Shown here: one piece after another, positions 1-8,899 of the stretch | How the letters are laid out: each line of letters opens with the position of its first letter | How positions within the stretch are numbered: the first letter of the stretch is position 1 | Assembly (NCBI RefSeq): GCF_021129215.1 | Contig: NZ_JAJOLP010000001.1 | Coordinates: 3,782,001 to 3,846,000, forward strand | DNA: 64,000 nucleotides | DNA from: Agromyces sp. S2-1-8 | GTDB taxonomy: Bacteria > Actinomycetota > Actinomycetes > Actinomycetales > Microbacteriaceae | Direction: 5' to 3' | Notes under the pieces: model-generated | Told to the model about the DNA's origin: nothing | The model's input: the letters and a program-made list of their open reading frames with translations, nothing else | The model's database searches: none | Made by a program: the position numbers and the translations under genes

Positions 1-958
1 CGACGATGTCGTCGAAGTCGCCGAATCCGTCGCTCACGATGCCGAACCGCCCGCGGGTCCGGATCTCGTCGCGCAGGCGGTCGGCCGCGGCGATCGAGGC
101 GGTGATGCGACCATGGCCCGTCTCGAGGGTCTCGCGGGCGAGGTCGAGCGAGGCGAGCAGCAGCGCGCTCGCGCTCGTCGACTGGGTGAGCATGAAGGCG
201 CGCTCGACGAGCGGCTCGAGGTCGTCGGCGAACGGCCCGCCGGCGAGGTGCAGCATGGCCGACTGGGTGAGGCTGCCGCCGAGCTTGTGCGTGCTCGAGA
301 TGACGAGGTCGGCACCGAGCCGCAGCGGGTTCTCGGGCAGGTCGGGGTGGAAGCCGAAGTGCGCGCCCCATGCCGCGTCGACGATGAGGGGCGCGCCGGC
401 GGCATGGGCGATGTCGGCGAGGGCGGCGACGTCGGCGACCGCGCCGAAGTAGCTCGGCGAGATGAGGTAGACGCCCTTCGGCGACTCGACGCCGGCGAGC
501 GCGGCGCGCAGGGCGGCGGGCGACACCCCGTGGTTGATGCCGAGCCGCGGGTCGATCGCGGGCGCGACGAAGCGGGGCGAGAGCCCGGCGAGGATGACGC
601 CGTCGATGAACGACGAGTGGGCGCTCCGCTGGCCGACGACCGGGGCCGCAGCATCGCGGTAGGCGCCGAGGGCGAGTGCGGCGATGCGGTTGCCCTGCGA
701 GGCGCCGTTCGTGAGGAACCACGTCCGACGGGCGCCCCACGCGCGTGCGGCGAGCGCCAGCGACTCGGCGAGCGGGTTGCCGGGTCCCTTGTCGATGCCG
801 GCGAGCAGCGGCGGCACGTCGCGGCGCAGCAGCTCGGCCCCGAACCATCCGGTGAGAGCGGGAGCGGCGTCGGGGTCGGCCGCGTGGCCGGGCACGTAGA
901 CCCGGGCGCGGTCGTCTTCGGCGTAGCGGGCGACGGCGTCGGCATAGGGCGTGGGCAT
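1..958 (-). CDS. Orn/Lys/Arg decarboxylase-family PLP enzyme (3' end cut by window)
   Basis: Fold-type I PLP enzyme resembling the major domain of bacterial ornithine/lysine/arginine decarboxylases. The frame reads MPTPYADAVARYAEDDRARV and continues with the family hallmarks: a glycine-rich 'FLTNGASQGNRIAAL' loop, 'LIVDAAWGAHFGF' for the PLP-contacting aspartate, and 'LVISSTHKLGGSLTQSA', whose lysine should form the Schiff base. About 319 codons are present; the C-terminus lies outside the window. The start is ATG 958-956, with a possible -10 hexamer AACGAT six bases upstream, suggesting a leaderless message. It is divergent from a LysR regulator that probably controls it. Substrate unknown: a decarboxylase or an aminotransferase-like role both fit. 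Confidence 0.85.
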   Translation of the reverse strand, partial: MPTPYADAVARYAEDDRARVYVPGHAADPDAAPALTGWFGAELLRRDVPPLLAGIDKGPGNPLAESLALAARAWGARRTWFLTNGASQGNRIAALALGAYRDAAAPVVGQRSAHSSFIDGVILAGLSPRFVAPAIDPRLGINHGVSPAALRAALAGVESPKGVYLISPSYFGAVADVAALADIAHAAGAPLIVDAAWGAHFGFHPDLPENPLRLGADLVISSTHKLGGSLTQSAMLHLAGGPFADDLEPLVERAFMLTQSTSASALLLASLDLARETLETGHGRITASIAAADRLRDEIRTRGRFGIVSDGFGDFDDIV

Positions 959-1012
959 GCTTCCATCGTTCCCGCTCGGAATTCAATACGGAATAGCGAT
1001 TCTTCTGCAATC

Positions 1013-1031
1013 ATCAATATGGCGTATTGAT
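1013..1031. promoter_or_regulatory. Inverted repeat, candidate LysR operator
   Basis: Perfect 7-bp inverted repeat ATCAATA-TGGCG-TATTGAT in the AT-rich gap between the divergent decarboxylase-like gene and the LysR gene. It has the T-N11-A geometry of LysR-type binding sites and ends 20 bp before the LysR start. Confidence 0.6.
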
Positions 1032-1051
1032 CATCGAAGATCGGAGCGAGC

Positions 1052-1930
1052 ATGATCGACCTGCGCCAGCTGCGCGCACTCCGTGCCATCGCCGATCAGG
1101 GCTCGGTCGCCGCCGCCGCGCGCGAGCTCGGCTGGAGCCAGCCGACCGTCGCGCACCACCTCGGCGGGCTCGAACGGGCGACCGGCGCGCCGGTCGTCGC
1201 GAGTTCGGCGGCGGGCACCCGGCTGACCGTCGCCGGCAGGCTGTGGCTGCCGCACGCCGCGGCGATCCTCGAGCGCACCGACCGGGCGCTCGACGAGGTC
1301 CGAGGCGCCCTCGACGACGCCCGGCGGACCGTGCGATTCGGCGTGTTCCCCACCGCGGCCGCACGCCTGCTGCCCGCACTCGTCGCCGCGTTCGACGGCG
1401 CGGGCCTCGTCGCCCACGTGACCGAGGCCGAGCTCGACGTGGTCGAGGCGGCGCTCGACCGGCTCGACCTCGACGCGGCGGTCGTGTACACCGCCCCCGG
1501 GGAGGCGCCTCGTGCCGCCCCCGGCCATGCCAGCACCCCGCTGTTCACCGAACGCTTCTCACTCGTGATCCCGTCGCGACATCCCCTCGCCGCCGCCGAC
1601 CGCGTGCAGCTGCGCGATCTCGCGGGCGAACGCTGGGTGATCGGCACCCACGACGACGATCCGATCGACGCGGGGTTCCGCGCCGCGGCGCTGCGGGCGG
1701 GCTTCGACCCGGCCATCGGGCCGCGCAGCGACGACTACCGCGTCGTCGTCGAGTACGTCGCGGCCGGCCTCGGCGTGGCCCTCGTGCCCGAACTCGCGCT
1801 GCCGCCCGAGCGCGACGACCTGGCCGTGCTCGAGGTCACGGGCCTCGAACTCTCGCGGGTCGTCTCGCTCGCGACCGCGCCGACGCTCGACCCGGCGCTC
1901 GTCGCGCTGATGGCGCGGGCCCTCACCTGA
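1052..1930 (+). CDS. LysR-family transcriptional regulator
   Basis: A 292-residue LysR-type regulator. The N-terminal winged helix-turn-helix is clear (residues 1-60, 'LRQLRALRAIADQGSVAAAA' then 'SQPTVAHHLGGLE'), followed by a periplasmic-binding-protein-like effector domain from about residue 90. The ATG at 1052 is preceded by GGAGCGAG. It is divergent from the PLP decarboxylase-like gene, with a palindromic LysR box between them, so it most likely controls that gene and itself. The effector is unknown; an amino acid or amine would fit the neighbour. Confidence 0.9.
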   Translation: MIDLRQLRALRAIADQGSVAAAARELGWSQPTVAHHLGGLERATGAPVVASSAAGTRLTVAGRLWLPHAAAILERTDRALDEVRGALDDARRTVRFGVFPTAAARLLPALVAAFDGAGLVAHVTEAELDVVEAALDRLDLDAAVVYTAPGEAPRAAPGHASTPLFTERFSLVIPSRHPLAAADRVQLRDLAGERWVIGTHDDDPIDAGFRAAALRAGFDPAIGPRSDDYRVVVEYVAAGLGVALVPELALPPERDDLAVLEVTGLELSRVVSLATAPTLDPALVALMARALT

Positions 1931-2076
1931 CAGCACTCGCTCGAACTCGTCGAAGAATCAGCGGCTATACATCGGATCTTTAATCGGGCAGGATGGGTCC
2001 AGTCTCACCGTTTGCGTCTGAACGTCGAGCACTACCCCACCAAACACCAGATCAATGATGCTCCGGAGGTTCCCCG

Positions 2077-5000
2077 ATGCTCCAACGCGAGATTCCGCGC
2101 CGACGCGCCCTGCAGCTCGGCGGGCTCGTCGCACTGGCCCCGCTCGTGCCCCAGTTCCTCGCCGCCCAGCCCGCCGCCGCACTGATCGGCGGCCGAGCGG
2201 CGGCCGCCGCAGGCGGAGGCATCCCCGTTCCCGACCTCTCGCCCAAGGCGCTCTGGTACGGCACCCCCGCGACCGACTGGGAGACGCAGGCGCTGCCGAT
2301 CGGCAACGGGCGCCTCGGTGCGATGCTCTTCGGCAACCCCGACGAGGAGGTCGTGCAGTTCAACGAGCAGAGCCTCTGGGGCGGGCTCAACGACTACGAC
2401 AACGCCCTCGCCGGCAAGCCCGACGGCGCGTACGACACGAGCGTCACCGGCTTCGGCTCGTACCGCGACTTCGGCACCCTCACGATCGCGTTCGGCGCAC
2501 GACCCAAGGTCACCGCGCCCGGCGGCCCCTACAAGATCTGGGGTGCCGAAGACGTCGACAAGAGCTACGACGGCAATCCGCAGACGAAGTGGTGCATCGA
2601 CGGTCCGCCCGCGCACGTGCTCTGGCAGGCCGAACTGCCGAGCGCCGCCGTCGTCTCGTCGTACAGCTTCACGAGCGCGAACGACGTGCCCGCCCGCGAC
2701 CCGCAGGAATGGCGGGTGCTCGGCTCGAACGACGGCGGCACGTGGGCGACGCTCGACAGCCGCACCGGCGCACCGTTCGAGCAGCGCTTCCAGACGAAGA
2801 CCTACGAGTTCCAGAACACGACCGCCTACCGCTTCTACCGCGTCGACTTCGTGCCGAAGGCGGGGGTGAGCCACTTCCAGGTGTCCGAGATCGGGCTCGG
2901 CGGCGTCGAGCTGGCGGCGGGCGGCAGCGTCTACGTGTCGTCGCCGACGGGCCACGCCGATTCCCTCGTGGGCAGCGTCGACGGCGAGGCGTCCACCGTC
3001 TGGCAGGTCGCCGACGCCGGGTCGGGTGCCGCATGGCAGCTCGAGCTCGTCGCGAAGCGGGCCCTCACGGGGTACGTGCTGACGAGCGGACCCGACGCAC
3101 CCGGAGCCGATCCGCGCGACTGGGTGCTCGACGCCTCGAACGACGGGCTCGCGTGGAAGACCCTCGACACGAAGTCGGGCGTCGCGTTCGCCGCCCGCGG
3201 CGAGGCGAAGGCCTTCACGTTCGCGAACTCGACCGCCTACACCCGGTACCGCCTCACGTTCACGTCGCCCGGGGCGTTCCGCCTCGCGGGCGTCGCGTTC
3301 ACGGGCAGCGGCTACTCGACGCGCGGACAGCGCAACGTGGTCGGGTACCGGCGCGCACTCGACCCCACGGTCGGCGTTCACACCGCGCACTTCGCGACCA
3401 TCGGCGGCACCGTGCTGCGCGAGGCGTTCGCGAGCCGCGACGCCGACGTGGTCGTGCTGCGCTACACGAGCGACACCGCCGGCGCGCTGACGGGCACGAT
3501 CACCCTCGCCTCCGAGCAGGAGAACTCGCCGACGTCGGTCGACGCCGCGGCACGGCGCATCGGCTTCGCGGGCACGATGGCGAACGACCTCAGCCACGCG
3601 GCGACGGTGCGCATCGCCGAGACCGACGGCGAGGTGACGGCCGACGGCGGGGGCCTGCGGGTGTCGGGCGCCTCGGTCATCACGCTCCACCTCGACGCGC
3701 GCACCGACTACAAGCTCAGCGCCGCCGACGGGTGGCGCGGCGCCGCGCCCCAGCCGGGCATCGACGCCGCCCTCGAGGCGGCGGGCGGGCGCAGCTTCGA
3801 CGACCTGCACGACGAGCACGTCGCCCAGGTCTCGAAGCTCATGTCGCGTGCCGCGGTCGAATGGGGCGAGACGGATGCCTCGGTGCTGGCGCTGCCGACC
3901 ACGACGCGCCTCGCACGCTACGGGGCGGGCGAGTCCGACCCGACGCTCGAGCAGTCGATGTACGACTTCGGACGCTACCTGCTGCTGAGCTCGTCGCGGC
4001 CGGGCGGCCTGCCCGCCAACCTGCAGGGCCTCTGGAACAACTCGAACCAGCCCGCGTGGGCGAGCGACTACCACACCAACATCAACGTCCAGATGAACTA
4101 CTGGGGCGCCGAGACGACCGACCTGCCCGAGGCGCACGAGGCGCTCATCGCGTTCGTGCAGCAGGTCGCGGTGCCGAGCCGGGTCGCGACGCGCAACGCG
4201 TTCGGCGAGGACACCCGCGGCTGGACCGCCCGCACCTCGCAGAGCATCTTCGGCGGCAACTCGTGGGAGTGGAACACGGTCGCGAGTGCCTGGTACATGC
4301 AGCACGTGTACGAGCACTGGGCGTTCACGCAGGACAAGACGTACCTGCGCGACGTCGCCTATCCGATGATCAAGGAGATCTGCGAGTTCTGGCAGGACCG
4401 CCTCAAGGAACTGCCCGACGGCAGCCTGGTGGCGCCCGACGGCTGGTCGCCCGAGCACGGCCCGCGCGAGGACGGCGTGATGTACGACCAGCAGATCATC
4501 TGGGACCTGTTCCAGAACTACCTCGACTGCGCCGACGCCCTCGACGTCGACGCCGAGTACCGGGCGACCGTCGCCGACCTGCAGTCGCGGCTCGCGCCCA
4601 ACAAGATCGGCAGCTGGGGCCAGTTGCAGGAGTGGCAGACCGACCGCGACAGCCCGACCGACATCCACCGCCACACCTCGCACCTCTTCGCGGTGTACCC
4701 GGGCCGGCAGATCACGGCGGCCTCGCCCGAGCTCGCGGCGGCGGCGCTCGTGTCGCTCAAGGCCCGCTGCGGCGAGAAGGAGGGCGTGCCGTTCACCGCG
4801 GCGACCGTGTCCGGCGACAGCCGGCGCTCGTGGACGTGGCCCTGGCGCACCGCGCTCTTCGCCCGCCTCGGCGACGCCGAGCGCGCCGGCGTCATGGTGC
4901 GCGGCCTGCTCACCTACAACACGCTGTCGAACCTGTGGTGCAACCACCCGCCGTTCCAGCTCGACGGCAACTTCGGCATCACCGGCGCGATCGCCGAGAT

Positions 5001-5274
5001 GCTGCTGCAGAGCCACGACGGCGTCATCCGACTGCTGCCGGCGCTGCCCGCCGACTGGGCCGCGTCGGGGTCGTTCACGGGGCTGCGCGCCCGCGGCGGC
5101 TACTCGGTGAGCTGCGAGTGGAAGGACGGTGAGGTCGTCTCGTACGACGTCGTCGCCGACCGTGCGCCGAACATGTCGAACGTCACCGTCGTGGTGGGCG
5201 GCGAGCGCCGCAAGGTGAAGCCCGCGAACCCGACGGCCGGCAACCCGATGCGCGACCTCGGACCGGCCGCCTGA
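2077..5274 (+). CDS. Secreted GH95 alpha-L-fucosidase with two inserted F5/8C-like domains
   Basis: A 1065-residue exported glycoside hydrolase of family 95, which hydrolyses alpha-1,2-linked L-fucose with inversion. The N-terminus has a Tat-like signal (RRRALQLGG, then Ala-rich). The GH95 N-domain opens with '[15 protein letters not shown]' (about residues 73-87) and is interrupted at about 145-413 by two discoidin (F5/8 type C)-like modules ('[18 protein letters not shown]', '[17 protein letters not shown]') before resuming. Catalytic positions by analogy with Bifidobacterium AfcA are N668/N670 ('[11 protein letters not shown]'), E793 ('DGWSPEHGP') and D963 ('QLDGNFG'). The extra modules explain the length compared with about 780 residues for plain GH95. 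Monocistronic, ending at a bidirectional hairpin. Other alpha-L-sugar specificities in GH95 remain possible. Confidence 0.9.
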   Translation: MLQREIPRRRALQLGGLVALAPLVPQFLAAQPAAALIGGRAAAAAGGGIPVPDLSPKALWYGTPATDWETQALPIGNGRLGAMLFGNPDEEVVQFNEQSLWGGLNDYDNALAGKPDGAYDTSVTGFGSYRDFGTLTIAFGARPKVTAPGGPYKIWGAEDVDKSYDGNPQTKWCIDGPPAHVLWQAELPSAAVVSSYSFTSANDVPARDPQEWRVLGSNDGGTWATLDSRTGAPFEQRFQTKTYEFQNTTAYRFYRVDFVPKAGVSHFQVSEIGLGGVELAAGGSVYVSSPTGHADSLVGSVDGEASTVWQVADAGSGAAWQLELVAKRALTGYVLTSGPDAPGADPRDWVLDASNDGLAWKTLDTKSGVAFAARGEAKAFTFANSTAYTRYRLTFTSPGAFRLAGVAFTGSGYSTRGQRNVVGYRRALDPTVGVHTAHFATIGGTVLREAFASRDADVVVLRYTSDTAGALTGTITLASEQENSPTSVDAAARRIGFAGTMANDLSHAATVRIAETDGEVTADGGGLRVSGASVITLHLDARTDYKLSAADGWRGAAPQPGIDAALEAAGGRSFDDLHDEHVAQVSKLMSRAAVEWGETDASVLALPTTTRLARYGAGESDPTLEQSMYDFGRYLLLSSSRPGGLPANLQGLWNNSNQPAWASDYHTNINVQMNYWGAETTDLPEAHEALIAFVQQVAVPSRVATRNAFGEDTRGWTARTSQSIFGGNSWEWNTVASAWYMQHVYEHWAFTQDKTYLRDVAYPMIKEICEFWQDRLKELPDGSLVAPDGWSPEHGPREDGVMYDQQIIWDLFQNYLDCADALDVDAEYRATVADLQSRLAPNKIGSWGQLQEWQTDRDSPTDIHRHTSHLFAVYPGRQITAASPELAAAALVSLKARCGEKEGVPFTAATVSGDSRRSWTWPWRTALFARLGDAERAGVMVRGLLTYNTLSNLWCNHPPFQLDGNFGITGAIAEMLLQSHDGVIRLLPALPADWAASGSFTGLRARGGYSVSCEWKDGEVVSYDVVADRAPNMSNVTVVVGGERRKVKPANPTAGNPMRDLGPAA

Positions 5275-5294
5275 CGCTTCGCTCCACCCGCAGC

Positions 5295-5336
5295 GATGGC
5301 GGATGCCTCGGGCATCGACCCGAGGCATCCGTCATC
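5295..5336. terminator. Bidirectional hairpin terminator
   Basis: Stem GGATGCCTCGGG (5301-5312), loop CATCGA, stem CCCGAGGCATCC (5319-5330), extended by GATGGC/GTCATC. It sits between the convergent fucosidase and GNAT genes and contains a head-to-head pair of the window-wide GGATGCC motif. Confidence 0.8.
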
Positions 5337-5337
5337 G

Positions 5338-5850
5338 TCAGGCCGAGGTGAACAACTTGAACCCGACGTGGGATGCCGCGAAGCCGAGCCGCTCGTAGAA
5401 GCGGTGCGCGTCGACCCGGCGGGCGTCGGAGGTGAGCTGCACGAGCGCCACGCCGCTCGCGCGCGCTTCGTCGACCGCCCAGCTGATCATCGCGCTGCCG
5501 ACGCCGCGGCCGCGCAGGTCGTCGGCGACGCGAACGGCCTCGATCTGCATGCGGAAGGCGCCGCCGCGCGAGATCCCGGGGATGATCGTGAGCTGCATCG
5601 TGCCGACGAAGCGGCCGGCGGCATCGTCGACCGCGACGAGCGTGTTGGCGGGGTCGGCGTCGATCGCCTCGAAGCCCCGCTCGTAGCGCGCGAAGTGCTC
5701 GGGGTCGGAGCTGTCGTCGTCGCGACGCAGCGAATCGGCGGCGGTCATCGCGACGAGCGCCGGCAGGTCGTGACGGGTGGCGCGGCGGAGGGTGTAGCGG
5801 TCCCCGCGGACATCGAGGTCGACGGGAAGCGCAGGTGCGGCAGGGAGCAT
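5338..5850 (-). CDS. GNAT-family N-acetyltransferase
   Basis: A 170-residue single-domain GNAT acetyltransferase. The acetyl-CoA pyrophosphate loop is visible as 'VADDLRGRGVGSAMI', preceded by the beta-strand 'FRMQIEAVRV' and followed by 'AHRFYERLGFAAS', the standard motif B. I chose ATG 5850 because GAGACT lies exactly six bases upstream, the leaderless spacing seen throughout this window; a GTG at 5874 in the same frame is the alternative. Convergent with the fucosidase. Acceptor substrate cannot be told from sequence. Confidence 0.85.
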   Translation of the reverse strand: MLPAAPALPVDLDVRGDRYTLRRATRHDLPALVAMTAADSLRRDDDSSDPEHFARYERGFEAIDADPANTLVAVDDAAGRFVGTMQLTIIPGISRGGAFRMQIEAVRVADDLRGRGVGSAMISWAVDEARASGVALVQLTSDARRVDAHRFYERLGFAASHVGFKLFTSA

Positions 5851-5954
5851 GCAGCCAGTCTCGCAGCGGCGCACCCCCGCCTTCGACGATGAGCCCGCCC
5901 GCGAGGCGTCCGCAACCGCTGGCGGCTGTCGGCGGTTGCGGCCAAGATGACCGC

Positions 5955-6931
5955 ATGGACGTCATCGACTGGCTGCTCGACGCCGACCCGGCGATCCGCT
6001 GGCAGGTGCTGCACGATCTGCAGGGCGACGCCGAGGGCGCCGCCGCCGAGCGCTCGAGGGTCGCGACCGAGGGCTGGGGCGCGCGCCTGCTGCCCTGCAA
6101 GACGACCGCGGGTACTGGAACGACGATGAGTACGGCGAAGACGGAGACCGCCGCAGCGTCATGTGGTCGTTGCAGTCGCTGCACCGTTTCGGCGTCGAAC
6201 CCGAGGCACCGCCGGTTCGTCGTGCGATCGCGCGCGTGCGCGACGGCGTCACGTGGCACTACTGGGGTGACCTGCCGTTCTTCCACGGCGAGGTCGAGGA
6301 GTGCATCAACGGCGGCGTGCTCGCCGCCGGCGCGTACTTCGGCGTGCTCGGCGCCGGCAGCGACCGCATCATCGCGCGGCTGCTCGACGAGCAGCTGCCC
6401 GACGGCGGCTGGAACTGCGAACCCCGCGAGGAGTCCGAGCGGTCGTCGTTCGACTCGACCCTCTGCGTGCTCGAGGGGCTGCTCCGGTACGAGCAGGCGG
6501 TCACGGGCGGCACGGGCACGGGGGCCGTCGCCGACGGCGCCGCGGCGCCCACCGCCGACCTCGCGGCCGTGACCGCGGCCCGCCGTCGCGGCGAGGAGTA
6601 CCTGCTCGACCGCAACCTGTTCCGGCGGCGTTCGACCGGCGAGATCGTGCTCCCCCGATACCGCAACTTCTCGTTCCCGACCTACTGGTTCTACGACGTG
6701 CTGCGAGCGCTCGACCACTTCCGTTCGGCGGGCGACGCGCCCGATGCGCGTGTCGCCGACGCCGTCGACCTGCTGCTCTCGAAACGCGGCGACGACGGCC
6801 GCTGGCTCGCCGGGCAGCCGTGGCACGGCGAGGTGTACTTCGCGCTCGACGCCCCCGAGGGCGAGCCGAGCCGCTGGAACACGCTGCGCGCCCTCCGCGT
6901 GCTCCGCTGGGTCGACGAGGCGGCCGTGTAG
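5955..6931 (+). pseudogene. Prenyltransferase/squalene-oxidase-repeat protein, frameshifted
   Basis: Homologous to the actinobacterial proteins beginning 'DWLLDADPAIRWQVLHDL', which have an alpha/alpha toroid of prenyltransferase-type repeats and no established function. The frame starts at ATG 5955 and runs to about 6092; it must then shift by one base to continue as 'DDRGYWNDDEYGEDGD...' and on to the TAG at 6929-6931. Adding one G after 6092 would restore '...RLLALQDDRGYW...', so a single G seems to be missing. The downstream half ('ECINGGVLAAGAYFG', 'WFYDVLRALDHFR') is intact. Either a real null mutation or a sequencing error. Total about 325 residues if repaired. Confidence 0.75.
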
Positions 6932-6938
6932 CCGCGGC

Positions 6939-7928
6939 TCAGAGCATCGCCCCCACGAGCGCCTCGCCGAGCGGCGTGCGCAGGTGCATCACGCGGGCGC
7001 CGTCGCGGGCGGAGGCGATGAGCCCGCCCTCCCGCAGCACGCCGAGATGATGCGAGGCGGTCGAGACCGCGAGCCCGACGTCGGCGGCGACCTGCGAGGT
7101 CGTGCGCGCGGTGTGCGCCCCGAGCAGGATCTCTGCGCGCGCGGCCCCGATGAGCGCTCCGAGCGCCGCCGCGGTCGACGCCGGGTCGCGCGCCCACGTC
7201 TCGGTGACGCCGCGCGCCGGGTAGAACACGGTGGGCTGCGCGGGCGGCTCGGTGAGCACCATGCACCCGAACGACGACATCACCGAGGGCACGAGCACGA
7301 GCCCCGACCCCCGGCAGTCGAGCGCCTCGCGATGCAGGCGCAGCTCGACCCGCACGGCGTCGTCGCTCCAGCTCACCGAGGGATGCAGCTCGCCGGCCAT
7401 CGCCCCGACCCCGGCGGTCGCGATGCGCCGCGAACGCACCGCGATGTCGGCCCGCAGCAGCCGCTCGAGCTGCGTCCACACGGGCGCGAGCACCGCCGCC
7501 CACACCTCGCTCCACGCGTCGGCGATCATCGCACGCGCCCGCTCGGGCTCGTCGATCATGCGCCGGATCGCCTGCTGCCGCGCGCCTTCCGACCGCGCGA
7601 CCATCTTGTTGAGGTCGACGAGCATCGGCTCGACGGGCGCGACGCGCATCCTGGCCGCCTCCTCCTCGGGTTCGAGGTCCCAGCCCGGCTCCGAGGTGAG
7701 GAAGTCGGGCATGTACCCGTCGACGCCGATCACCACGGCGAGCAGTTCGAACGCCTCTCGGGGCACGCGGCCGCGCACCGCGCGGAGCCATCCCCACTGC
7801 AGCGGGTGGGCTTCGGGCCGCTGCAGCACGCGCACCGCGTGACTGAGCTCGTGACCGGGCGAGATCCCGAACCGGATCGCCGAGATGTCGCCCGGGGCCA
7901 GCCGGAACTCGACGAAGTTTCGATCCAC
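6939..7928 (-). CDS. ArsR-type regulator with N-terminal DUF5937-like domain
   Basis: A 329-residue regulator. The C-terminal 80 residues form a winged helix of the ArsR/SmtB type ('TSQVAADVGLAVSTASHHLG', then 'LREGGLIASARDGARVMHL'). The long N-terminal part ('FGISPGHELSHAVRVL') resembles the DUF5937 domain found upstream of such helices in actinobacteria. The GTG start at 7928 is supported by TAGTGT six bases upstream (leaderless). A perfect 20-bp palindrome covers the start codon, pointing to autoregulation. No metal-binding cysteine motif is seen in the HTH, so metal sensing is unlikely. Divergent from the cupin/DUF4287 pair, a possible target. Confidence 0.85.
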   Translation of the reverse strand: MDRNFVEFRLAPGDISAIRFGISPGHELSHAVRVLQRPEAHPLQWGWLRAVRGRVPREAFELLAVVIGVDGYMPDFLTSEPGWDLEPEEEAARMRVAPVEPMLVDLNKMVARSEGARQQAIRRMIDEPERARAMIADAWSEVWAAVLAPVWTQLERLLRADIAVRSRRIATAGVGAMAGELHPSVSWSDDAVRVELRLHREALDCRGSGLVLVPSVMSSFGCMVLTEPPAQPTVFYPARGVTETWARDPASTAAALGALIGAARAEILLGAHTARTTSQVAADVGLAVSTASHHLGVLREGGLIASARDGARVMHLRTPLGEALVGAML

Positions 7929-7936
7929 ATCGAAAC
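7917..7936. promoter_or_regulatory. Palindromic operator overlapping the ArsR start codon
   Basis: Perfect 8-bp inverted repeat GTTTCGAT-CCAC-ATCGAAAC. The GTG start lies in the centre and the -10 hexamer TAGTGT overlaps the upstream arm by two bases, so bound repressor would cover the transcription start of its own leaderless gene. Confidence 0.7.
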
Positions 7937-7940
7937 ACTA
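7935..7940 (-). promoter_or_regulatory. -10 box TAGTGT of the ArsR-type gene
   Basis: Six bases before GTG 7928; overlaps the palindrome at 7917-7936. Confidence 0.5.
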
Positions 7941-8045
7941 CAGCGACGGGATGCCGCGGGCCGAGGCTGTTCGCAGACGAAACCGCCCGATCGGCCCGAG
8001 CACCGCCCCCGCGACTCGCGCCGCGGCATCCCAGAACCGGACCAA

Positions 8046-8070
8046 CCGAACCGAACCGAACCGAACCGAG
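8046..8070 (+). repeat. CCGAA pentanucleotide tandem repeat
   Basis: Four perfect CCGAA copies (8046-8065) followed by CCGAG and preceded by the imperfect unit ACCAA. The run ends directly at the Shine-Dalgarno GAGGAG of the cupin gene, so copy-number change would alter the leader of that gene. Confidence 0.8.
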
Positions 8071-8079
8071 GAGCAGAGC

Positions 8080-8475
8080 ATGAACGCCGCCGAGATCACC
8101 CTGACGCCCACCATGACCCCGCCCGTCACGCCCGTCGTCGTGCCGGCCGACGCACTCCGCATCGGCACCGGTCGCACGCGCCGATTCGTCGGCCTCGAGC
8201 ACGGCGCCCGCATCTCGTACTTCTTCGTCGACAACGAGCCCGGCCAGGGCGCCGACCTGCACTGGCACCCCTACAGCGAGACGTGGATCGTGCTCGAGGG
8301 CACCGCGCGCATCACCGTCGGCGACACCGAGCTCATCGCCCGCGCCGGAGACACCGCCACCGCGCCCGCCGGAGTGTGGCACGGTTTCAAGAACGTCGGC
8401 GAGGGGCGCCTGCAGCTCATCGGCATCCACGCCGCCGAGACGATCGTGCAGACCTGGGCCGACGAATCGGACTGA
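8080..8475 (+). CDS. Cupin-2 domain protein
   Basis: A 131-residue single-domain cupin. The two conserved motifs are visible: 'LHWHPYSETWIVLEGTARI' (His/His/Glu metal-ligand set, about residues 63-81) and 'ATAPAGVWHGFKNVGEGRL' with the fourth ligand His. Probably a small metal-dependent isomerase, dioxygenase or sugar-binding protein; the substrate is not predictable. ATG 8080 follows GAGGAG at 6-7 bases. Longer upstream readings in the same frame are unsupported because they run through the CCGAA repeat. Likely cotranscribed with the DUF4287 gene 38 bp downstream. Confidence 0.88.
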   Translation: MNAAEITLTPTMTPPVTPVVVPADALRIGTGRTRRFVGLEHGARISYFFVDNEPGQGADLHWHPYSETWIVLEGTARITVGDTELIARAGDTATAPAGVWHGFKNVGEGRLQLIGIHAAETIVQTWADESD

Positions 8476-8513
8476 GTCACCCCGCACGCCGACCACTCGA
8501 GAAGGAGAACCCC

Positions 8514-8804
8514 ATGTCGTTCCAGGCCTACCTCGACAACATCGAGACGAAGACCGGCCTCACGCCGCGCCAGTTCGTCGAGCTCGCGCGCGAGCGCGGC
8601 TTCGACGAGACCACCAAGGCGACCCCCATCGTCACGTGGCTCGCTGACGACTACGGCCTCGGCCGCGGCCACGCGATGGCGCTCGTGCACGTCATCACGA
8701 AGGGCCCGCAGATCAGCACCAAGCACGTCGGCACCGACGGCGTGCATCGCGACACGACCGACACGCTCTGGCTCGACGGCAAGGCCACGAACCCCAACCC
8801 CTGA
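8514..8804 (+). CDS. DUF4287-family protein
   Basis: A 96-residue protein matching the DUF4287 pattern ('SFQAYLDNIETKTGLTPRQF', then 'GLGRGHAMALVHVI'), a small helical family common in soil bacteria and without a known function. GAAGGAG lies seven bases before ATG 8514. The C-terminal 'HVGTDGVHRDTTDTLWLDG' tail looks disordered. It follows the cupin gene on the same strand and is probably in its operon. Confidence 0.88.
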   Translation: MSFQAYLDNIETKTGLTPRQFVELARERGFDETTKATPIVTWLADDYGLGRGHAMALVHVITKGPQISTKHVGTDGVHRDTTDTLWLDGKATNPNP

Positions 8805-8818
8805 AGACAGCGCATCGA

Positions 8819-8858
8819 GTGTGCACTCGTCGCCCGGATTCGCGCCAGGAGTGCACAC
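8819..8858. terminator. Inverted repeat between convergent genes
   Basis: Perfect 10-bp arms GTGTGCACTC (8819-8828) and GAGTGCACAC (8849-8858) with a 20-nt loop, between the DUF4287 gene and the response regulator. Probably a shared terminator; the long loop makes this less certain. Confidence 0.5.
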
Positions 8859-8899
8859 CCGGGCGGATGAGGCCGGCGCGCGGGCACGCGCGGGTCGGC

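Noticed and set aside
2032-5328. Long open frame antisense to the GH95 gene
   Set aside because: It mirrors the sense codons of a high-GC gene, is Arg/Val/Gly-rich and has no recognisable domain; the sense frame has full GH95 motifs.
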